The notes beneath the pieces are model-generated. The model searched no databases, had not been told where the DNA came from, and was given only the letters and a program-made list of their open reading frames with translations. The position numbers and the translations under genes are program-made. A DNA stretch of 6,373 bases from Anaerolineae bacterium. GTDB taxonomy: Bacteria > Chloroflexota > Anaerolineae > B4-G1 > SLSP01. This document shows, one piece after another, positions 1 to 4,932 of the stretch (position 1 is the stretch's first letter; each line of letters begins with the position of its first letter). The stretch covers positions 1 through 6,373 of the forward strand of contig JAGHDT010000025.1 of assembly GCA_021159805.1 (NCBI GenBank), read 5' to 3'.

Positions 1-234
1 GGCTACGCCTTGTACCTGACGGACCGCGACGGATCGGGGCAGCGACAGCTGTACCCAGCCGAGGGGAATGGTGGCCTGGAGCTGCCGGAATGGGCGTGGA
101 GCCCCGATGGCAACCGTGTGGTCTTTATCGAGCTGGGTGATATCAAGCGTCTTGAGTTAGCCGCTGCGGGAAGCAGCCCGGTCCCCGAGGCACTGACTGA
201 CGACGGCAACGTAAGGCTGTTCGACTGGCGATAA
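1..234 (+). CDS. TolB/PD40-type beta-propeller protein, C-terminal fragment
   Basis: The reading frame is open from the first base and ends at TAA 232-234, so only the last 77 residues are visible and the true start lies upstream of the window. The TTG near base 10 is an internal leucine codon, not a credible start. The fragment contains the sequence WAWSPDGNRVVFIE, a textbook PD40/TolB-like propeller blade core (W-SPDG-x-V-F), preceded by the end of another blade (LYLTDRDGSGQRQLYP) and followed by a last strand that ends in FDWR. Proteins of this class are usually periplasmic or extracytoplasmic WD40-like propellers that bind proteins or ligands; some are fused to kinases or peptidases, and what lies upstream here is unknown. 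A promoter motif and about 140 bases separate it from the sugar operon, so it is probably a separate transcription unit. The fold class is fairly sure; the function is unknown. Confidence 0.75.
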   Translation, partial: GYALYLTDRDGSGQRQLYPAEGNGGLELPEWAWSPDGNRVVFIELGDIKRLELAAAGSSPVPEALTDDGNVRLFDWR

Positions 235-257
235 TCCCAGAGCACCATCGCACCGTC

Positions 258-285
258 TTTCCCGGCACAGCAGTTCAGTTATAAT
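258..285 (+). promoter_or_regulatory. Candidate sigma-70-type promoter of the rmd-gmd-mutase operon
   Basis: A perfect -10 hexamer TATAAT occupies 280-285 in the intergenic leader. The best -35 candidate, TTTCCC at 258-263, is separated by 16 bases but matches TTGACA at only three positions, so the promoter is recognised mainly by its -10 box. Transcription would start near 291-293, giving a 5' leader of about 80 bases before the rmd ATG. It is the only consensus -10 box I found upstream of the operon. The element is inferred from sequence alone. Confidence 0.5.
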
Positions 286-326
286 GGTGACAGGCATCGG
301 CAACTCGTGCTGAATGGAGGTCTTCT

Positions 327-386
327 GTGCACCGAGGCCAGTATCCACGACACGACACTGACAAGGAGCATCTATGCGCGTGCTGA
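327..386 (+). CDS. Possible 19-codon leader peptide overlapping the rmd start
   Basis: A GTG codon at 327-329 is preceded by a strong Shine-Dalgarno sequence, TGGAGG at 315-320, with a 6-base spacer. The frame runs 19 codons, ending in the residues HLCAC, and stops at TGA 384-386, ten bases past the rmd ATG in a different frame (+1 relative to rmd). This overlap is the geometry seen in translationally coupled leader ORFs. The predicted peptide is polar and rich in His, Arg and Asp, and has no signal or membrane segment. It has no run of one amino acid that would suggest classic attenuation. The SD plus start could be chance, since an AAGGAG directly serves rmd. No homologue is recognised. Confidence 0.25.
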   Translation: MHRGQYPRHDTDKEHLCAC

Positions 387-1366
387 TCACCGGAGCGACT
401 GGGTTTGTGGGGACCCATCTCCGCCGCCACCTCCTATCATCGACAGACTGGGACATCGTTGGCACGGCATTTCCAGATCCTCCCGCCGACCCCACACCTA
501 CCTTGCGAGAGGAGTTAGTGTTGTTGGATCTGCGCGACGCCGAGGCAACGCAAGCGGCACTCGCGGAATCTCCTCCCGATTACGTGGTACATCTCGCCGC
601 TCAGGCTCACGTGCCCACTGCCTACAAGGATCCGTGGGCTACCCTGCAAAACAATATCCTGGGCCAGCTTAACCTATTTGAGGGTTGCCTGGCGCTAGAC
701 ATCAAACCGCGCATCATCGTCATAGGTTCCGGCGAGGAATATGGTCGCGCCGCAGAGGCCGATCTCCCGCTGCTGGAGGATCATCCTCTGCGCCCAGAGA
801 ACCCCTACAGCGTCAGCAAGGTCACTCAAGACGTCATGGGATACCAGTACTTCATCAGCTACGGGCTCCCCGTGATACGCGTCCGCCCGTTCAACCACGT
901 TGGCCCTGGGCAATCACCCAGGTTCGTGCTGCCGGCATTTGCCAGCCAAGTGGCCGAAATCGAGGCCGGACGGCGTGAACCGGCGCTGCGTGTCGGCAAC
1001 CTGGCGCCGCAACGTGACTTCACCGATGTTCGCGATGTAGTCCGTGCCTACCGCCTGCTTCTTCTTCACGGGAATGCTGGCGAGGTCTACAACGTTGCTT
1101 CCGGACGCCCACGCGCCATACAGTCCATCGTGGACGAGCTGAGGGCCAGATCCCGCATCGAGATCAAGATCGAGGTCGATCCGGAGCGGTATCGGCCCGC
1201 AGACATACCTGTCATCTACGGCAGTGCCGACAAACTCACACTGGATACCGGGTGGACTGCCGAGATACCGATGTCTCAGACCATTGATGATGTCCTCGCC
1301 GAGTGGCGTGCAGCGATGAACACCGAGGCCGGTTCGTCGCAGAGGACACTCACTGCGCACACGTAA
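374..1366 (+). CDS. rmd: GDP-4-dehydro-6-deoxy-D-mannose reductase (extended SDR)
   Basis: This 330-residue protein is an NAD(P)-dependent epimerase/dehydratase-type short-chain dehydrogenase that probably reduces GDP-4-keto-6-deoxy-D-mannose to GDP-D-rhamnose in the cytoplasm. Visible landmarks are the Rossmann glycine motif GATGFVG at residues 7-13, the HLAAQAHV segment at 73-80, SGEEYG at 119-124 with the likely catalytic Ser119, and the catalytic pair Tyr145/Lys149 in YSVSK. RPFNHVGPGQ at 171-180 is characteristic of the RMD group, and DPERYRPADIPVIYGSADKL at 269-288 resembles the sugar-nucleotide-binding C-terminal part of RMDs. The ATG at 374 follows AAGGAG (363-368) by 5 bases. The gene lies 29 bases ahead of gmd, whose product makes its substrate, and this supports the assignment strongly. 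The C-terminal tail after about residue 316 is polar and appears dispensable. A different 4-keto-sugar reductase or epimerase is possible but less likely. Confidence 0.85.
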   Translation: MRVLITGATGFVGTHLRRHLLSSTDWDIVGTAFPDPPADPTPTLREELVLLDLRDAEATQAALAESPPDYVVHLAAQAHVPTAYKDPWATLQNNILGQLNLFEGCLALDIKPRIIVIGSGEEYGRAAEADLPLLEDHPLRPENPYSVSKVTQDVMGYQYFISYGLPVIRVRPFNHVGPGQSPRFVLPAFASQVAEIEAGRREPALRVGNLAPQRDFTDVRDVVRAYRLLLLHGNAGEVYNVASGRPRAIQSIVDELRARSRIEIKIEVDPERYRPADIPVIYGSADKLTLDTGWTAEIPMSQTIDDVLAEWRAAMNTEAGSSQRTLTAHT

Positions 1367-1395
1367 CACGTAGCGCTGACAGGAGAAAACGGCAT

Positions 1396-2373
1396 ATGAC
1401 AGCACCACGAGCTCTGATCACTGGGGTGACAGGACAGGACGGATCCTACCTGGCAGAGTTCCTGCTGGGCAAGGGATACAAAGTCACAGGCATGGTCCGT
1501 AGGACCAGCACAATCAACTTCTCCCGGATCCAGCATATCCAGGAAGACATTGAGCTTGTCTCGGGGGATCTCCTCGATCAAGGCTCACTTATTTCAACTG
1601 TCAACGACTGCCGGCCGGACGAGATCTACAACCTCGCGGCCCAGTCCTTTGTGCCCACGTCCTGGAAACAGCCGGTCTTCACCGGTGCCGTGACCGGCCT
1701 GGGCGTAACGCGGATGCTGGAGGCAATCCGCACCGTCAACCCTGGGATACGCTTCTACCAGGCGAGCTCATCGGAGATGTTCGGCAAGGTGCGCGAGGTA
1801 CCGCAGACAGAGAACACAGCTTTCTACCCACGCTCGCCCTATGGGGTGGCTAAGGTCTATGGCCATTGGATCACCGTCAACTACCGTGAGTCGTACGATC
1901 TCTTCGCCTGCTCCGGCATCCTCTTCAACCACGAAAGTCCGCGCCGGGGTATGGAATTCGTGACCCGAAAGATCGCATATCACGTCGCCAAGATCAAGTT
2001 GGGACTCATCGACAAGGTGGCACTGGGAACTCTCGACGCGAAGCGCGACTGGGGGTTCGCCGGCGACTACGTGCGCGCGATGTGGCTGATGCTGCAGCAA
2101 GACGAAGCCGACGACTACGTCGTCGGAACGGGCGAGACTCACTCTGTTGAGCAGTTGTGTGAAGTCGCCTTTGCCCACGTTGGGCTAGATTGGCGCGATC
2201 ACGTCGTGCAAGACCCACGCTTTATGCGACCGGCCGAGGTCGATCTGCTGGTATCCAATCCCGCAAAGGCAAGGGAGATGCTCGGCTGGAAGCCGCAGGT
2301 CGGCTTCGAGAGGTTGGTGCAGATGATGGTCGATGCTGATGTAGCAGCGCTCAGGGGAGAAACCGGGCTATAG
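1396..2373 (+). CDS. gmd: GDP-mannose 4,6-dehydratase
   Basis: This 325-residue enzyme converts GDP-D-mannose to GDP-4-keto-6-deoxy-D-mannose using bound NADP, the first committed step toward GDP-rhamnose, GDP-fucose and related 6-deoxy sugars. The Rossmann motif GVTGQDG sits at residues 10-16 and is diagnostic of GMDs. QASSSEMFG at 122-130 and YPRSPYGVAKVY at 144-155 carry the active site: Ser125, Glu127, Tyr149 and Lys153 line up with Thr132, Glu134, Tyr156 and Lys160 of the E. coli enzyme with a constant offset of seven. The Ser-for-Thr change is conservative. SPRRGMEFVTRKI at 181-193 matches the family's cofactor and oligomer loop. I chose the ATG at 1396 because AGGAG lies at 1381-1385. 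An in-frame start further upstream would overlap rmd and add unrelated residues before the Rossmann strand. The length fits the shorter bacterial GMDs. It is the second gene of the operon. Confidence 0.95.
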   Translation: MTAPRALITGVTGQDGSYLAEFLLGKGYKVTGMVRRTSTINFSRIQHIQEDIELVSGDLLDQGSLISTVNDCRPDEIYNLAAQSFVPTSWKQPVFTGAVTGLGVTRMLEAIRTVNPGIRFYQASSSEMFGKVREVPQTENTAFYPRSPYGVAKVYGHWITVNYRESYDLFACSGILFNHESPRRGMEFVTRKIAYHVAKIKLGLIDKVALGTLDAKRDWGFAGDYVRAMWLMLQQDEADDYVVGTGETHSVEQLCEVAFAHVGLDWRDHVVQDPRFMRPAEVDLLVSNPAKAREMLGWKPQVGFERLVQMMVDADVAALRGETGL

Positions 2374-2395
2374 GGACTCAGACTGAAGATCAGGG

Positions 2396-2403
2396 AGAGG
2401 TGA
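2396..2403 (+). promoter_or_regulatory. Shine-Dalgarno site fixing the mutase start
   Basis: AGAGGTGA lies at 2396-2403; its last seven bases, GAGGTGA, match the anti-Shine-Dalgarno end of 16S rRNA perfectly and sit 5 bases before ATG 2409. A GTG at 2400 in the same frame is contained in this site, so it is more likely part of the ribosome binding site than the start codon. Confidence 0.75.
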
Positions 2404-2408
2404 CGACG

Positions 2409-3833
2409 ATGGGCAAGATAGAGTTCGGTACAGACGGCTGGCGGGCCAGGATCGCCGAGGATTACACCTTTGACAGCGTGAGACGGGTTGCGCAGGGCTT
2501 TGCTCGGTACCTCAAGGTACACAACCTGGCCGGCAGAGGCGTCGTCATTGGCTATGACCAACGCTTCGACTCGGATCTCTTCGCAGAAACTGCCGCCGAA
2601 GTCATGGCCGGCAACGACATCAGTGTATGGCTGACATCGCATAACACCCCCACCCCGGTGATCAGCTACAGTGCGGTTGAGCGCAAAGCGGGCGGAGCGG
2701 TCAACATCACCGCCAGCCATAACCCGCCCACCGACAATGGGTTCAAGGTGCGCGACTCCAATGGCGGCGCCATCGCCCCTGAAGGACTGCGCGGGATCGA
2801 GAAGTACATTCCCGATGCAGTGGACGCCGTGCGCCAGCTTCCGATCGCTGATGCCGAGAGCCAGGGATTGGTGAGACGCTGGGATCCGGATCCTGCCTAC
2901 ATCGAGCATATCTCGAAGCTGGTCGATCTGGAGGCTCTGCGCAACGCGGGGCTGAAGATCCTCGTCGAACCAATGTGGGGCAACGCCGCCGGCTGGTTCC
3001 CCAAGCTACTTGGGGGCGGCAGCAACACGATCTGGGAGATCCACGCCGGGCACAACCCCTCCTTCCCGGAAATGGGGCGACCTGAGCCTATTCGGCCCAA
3101 CATCGACGTGGCTTTGGCCAAGACGGTGGAACTGGGCGCCGATGTGCTGCTCATCAACGACGGTGATGCTGACCGTATGGGCATTGGCGACGAGAACGGC
3201 GTCTACATCGACCAGCTGCGCGTCTTCGGATTACTGGCCTACTACCTGCTGGAGATCCGCGGCGAGCGTGGGCCGATCGTGAAAACGATCTCAACGACAC
3301 AGATCCTGAACAAGCTGGCCGAGATGTACAATGTACCACACTACGAGACCGGCGTTGGGTTCAAATACGTGGCGCCGAAGGTGATGGAAGTAGGCGCGAT
3401 GATCGGGGGAGAGGAGAGCGGCGGTTATGCGTTCCGCGGCAATGTGCCCGAACGTGACGGCATCCTGGGGAACCTCTACTTCATCGATTTTATGGTGAAG
3501 ACCCGGAAGACGCCTTCACAGCTCCTGGAGTCTCTCTTCGAGACCGTGGGTCAGGCCTACTACTACGATCGTATTGATACGCGTTTCCCCTCGGAGAAAC
3601 GCCCTGAGACGCGTGCCCGGATCGATAATGCCCGGCCTGAGACCATCGCCGGTGTGCCGGTCACCGGCCGCGTCACGGTGGATGGCTTCAAGTATGAACT
3701 TGGCGATACCGGATGGCTCTTGATCCGTTTCTCCGGCACTGAGCCGATCATCCGCGTGTACTGCGAACTCACCGACAAGGATCTCGTTCCGGCCGTCTTG
3801 CGTGCGGGTTTGGAGCTCGCCGGATTGAAGTAA
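2409..3833 (+). CDS. Phosphoglucomutase/phosphomannomutase (alpha-D-phosphohexomutase)
   Basis: This 474-residue cytoplasmic enzyme interconverts hexose-6-phosphate and hexose-1-phosphate through a phosphoserine intermediate. All four family signatures are present in order: the phosphoserine loop TASHNP at residues 101-106 (Ser103), the Mg-binding loop DGDADR at 251-256, the sugar-binding loop GEESGG at 334-339, and the distal phosphate-binding loop RFSGTEP at 440-446. The N-terminal FGTDGWRA at 6-13 is also typical. The length is normal for the family. Its place 35 bases behind gmd suggests that it supplies mannose-1-phosphate for GDP-mannose, but the signature loops do not settle glucose versus mannose preference, so I give no symbol. 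The guanylyltransferase needed between this step and Gmd is not in the window. It is the last gene of the operon, and a strong hairpin begins 22 bases after its stop. Confidence 0.93.
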   Translation: MGKIEFGTDGWRARIAEDYTFDSVRRVAQGFARYLKVHNLAGRGVVIGYDQRFDSDLFAETAAEVMAGNDISVWLTSHNTPTPVISYSAVERKAGGAVNITASHNPPTDNGFKVRDSNGGAIAPEGLRGIEKYIPDAVDAVRQLPIADAESQGLVRRWDPDPAYIEHISKLVDLEALRNAGLKILVEPMWGNAAGWFPKLLGGGSNTIWEIHAGHNPSFPEMGRPEPIRPNIDVALAKTVELGADVLLINDGDADRMGIGDENGVYIDQLRVFGLLAYYLLEIRGERGPIVKTISTTQILNKLAEMYNVPHYETGVGFKYVAPKVMEVGAMIGGEESGGYAFRGNVPERDGILGNLYFIDFMVKTRKTPSQLLESLFETVGQAYYYDRIDTRFPSEKRPETRARIDNARPETIAGVPVTGRVTVDGFKYELGDTGWLLIRFSGTEPIIRVYCELTDKDLVPAVLRAGLELAGLK

Positions 3834-3854
3834 CCGGCACCACCTGTTGGATCA

Positions 3855-3901
3855 CATAACTGGCAAAGGCGCCCTCCACAGGGGCGCCTTTGCCAGTTAT
3901 G
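3855..3901 (+). terminator. Perfect 20-bp hairpin at the end of the sugar operon
   Basis: Bases 3855-3874 and 3882-3901 are perfectly complementary over 20 pairs around the 7-base loop TCCACAG. The inner part is a GC-rich AAAGGCGCCC/GGGCGCCTTT stem, the usual core of an intrinsic terminator, but the T-tract is only three bases long and the pairing continues outward through GCCAGTTATG. No U-rich tail follows on either strand. The position just behind the mutase stop codon suggests termination or 3'-end protection of the operon mRNA. The symmetry means it could work in both directions. Confidence 0.75.
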
Positions 3902-3991
3902 GTGCACTGGACGCGATCCGGTGTATGACGGACCGCGCCGCGACGGTTAACCAAGCTGTAACTTCCCCGAAACACCCTCAACCACTGTGCG

Positions 3992-4000
3992 TGGTATTGT
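3992..4000 (+). promoter_or_regulatory. Weak candidate extended -10 promoter for the glycosylase gene
   Basis: TGG followed by TATTGT at 3992-4000 resembles an extended -10 element (TGN-TATNNT). I see no credible -35 box 16-18 bases upstream. A start near 4006 would leave a very short leader carrying the AGGGGG ribosome binding site at 4011-4016. The gene must have its own promoter if the upstream hairpin terminates, but this particular element is tentative. Confidence 0.25.
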
Positions 4001-4020
4001 TATGGCACATAGGGGGCGAA

Positions 4021-4923
4021 ATGCACTGGCTACTGTCGGTACCCGACACTTTCTCGCTGCGACAGGTCGTCCGGCGATCAGGATGGCTGCTTTACCCTCC
4101 GTTTCACGTCCAGACGTTGGGGGATCGCCTGTTACGCGTTGAACAGCTGGGGGAAAAGACAACGGTCGGCCTCACTGTCTGCCAGGCTCCGGCAGGGCTC
4201 GTTGTGCACACCGAGCCCCATCTATCCGCCGCGGAAGTCGAGGAAGCCAGTCGGAAAGTCTGGCATATGCTTCGCCTGGACGAGAATCTCGAGCCGTTCC
4301 TCAGAGCCGCCCGCCGTCACAGGGCTCTCAGAGCCGTCAAACGCACGGGAGCGCGCTTGATCCGCGGCGTCGATCTCTTCGAGCACGTGACAGTTGCCAC
4401 GTTGGCGACCTGGGATCCCCACGGGATGCCCCAATTCGGGCGTGTAGCGGGGCTCATCAATCGTCTGGGTTTCCCTCTACAGCGCAACCCGACTTTTCAC
4501 AGCTTTCCAACGCCGGAGCGACTCTTGGTGGGTGCTGAGTCACTGCACGACATCTTCGCCCCTCACATCGTCGTGCGGCTGACAAGTATCGCCCGAGCTT
4601 TCGCCACACAACCGGCGCGGATCGATCTTCTCGTGCGCCAGCCCCTCGATGCCAACAAGCTTGCGAGACGACTCGCCGATGAGCTGTTGCTCGATGCTCT
4701 CGGCACAGGACTCCTCATGCTCTACCTCGGTCGTTACGACTACATTCCCACCGACAGTGTCGCTCAACGGCGTGTTGGCGAACACCTGTTAGGCGGCGCA
4801 CCCGCTTCCCAGCAGGAGATTGTCGCGTTCTTCGACCGCTGGGATCCCTGGGGCGGGCTGGCTTACTGGCTTTGGGACTGGTCCCAGGTACCCGCAACCA
4901 TACCTGAAACAGCGCCGTACTAG
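4021..4923 (+). CDS. AlkA-like HhH-GPD DNA glycosylase, divergent
   Basis: This 300-residue protein resembles the 3-methyladenine/8-oxoguanine DNA glycosylase superfamily (AlkA/OGG type), which removes damaged bases from DNA. An N-terminal region of about 80 residues resembles the AlkA accessory domain. It is followed by LRLDENLEPFLRAAR (84-98), GARLIRGVDLFEHVTVATLA (110-129) and FPTPERLL (162-169), in the order expected for the family. GRYDYIPTDSVAQRRVGEHL at 237-256 carries the candidate catalytic Asp245, and FFDRWDPWGGLAYWLWDW at 270-287 matches the closing helix. The helix-hairpin-helix just before Asp245 is unusual: the expected L-x-G-hydrophobic-G-x-x-x-A stretch is reduced to DALGTG. 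I see no Fe-S cysteine cluster and no Lys of the OGG1 type. I chose the ATG at 4021 because AGGGGG lies 4 bases upstream; a longer in-frame extension to 3847 would encode the terminator hairpin. Family membership is fairly sure; activity and substrate are not. Confidence 0.75.
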   Translation: MHWLLSVPDTFSLRQVVRRSGWLLYPPFHVQTLGDRLLRVEQLGEKTTVGLTVCQAPAGLVVHTEPHLSAAEVEEASRKVWHMLRLDENLEPFLRAARRHRALRAVKRTGARLIRGVDLFEHVTVATLATWDPHGMPQFGRVAGLINRLGFPLQRNPTFHSFPTPERLLVGAESLHDIFAPHIVVRLTSIARAFATQPARIDLLVRQPLDANKLARRLADELLLDALGTGLLMLYLGRYDYIPTDSVAQRRVGEHLLGGAPASQQEIVAFFDRWDPWGGLAYWLWDWSQVPATIPETAPY

Positions 4924-4932
4924 CTACTCAGG

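Noticed and set aside
157..495. Minus-strand and alternative plus-strand frames over the leader and the start of rmd.
   Set aside because: They overlap the well-supported rmd and propeller frames and show low-complexity Arg/Ser/Pro composition typical of shadow frames in GC-rich DNA.
1303..1395. An upstream in-frame start that would extend gmd into the end of rmd.
   Set aside because: The extra 31 residues do not fit a Rossmann N-terminus, and AGGAG at 1381-1385 points to the ATG at 1396.
3945..3952. GGTTAACC palindrome upstream of the glycosylase gene, considered as an operator.
   Set aside because: An 8-base palindrome occurs often by chance, and it has no second copy or clear promoter overlap.
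3847..4020. An N-terminal extension of the glycosylase frame starting at 3847.
   Set aside because: It would encode the perfect hairpin at 3855-3901 and has no ribosome binding site, whereas ATG 4021 has AGGGGG just upstream.
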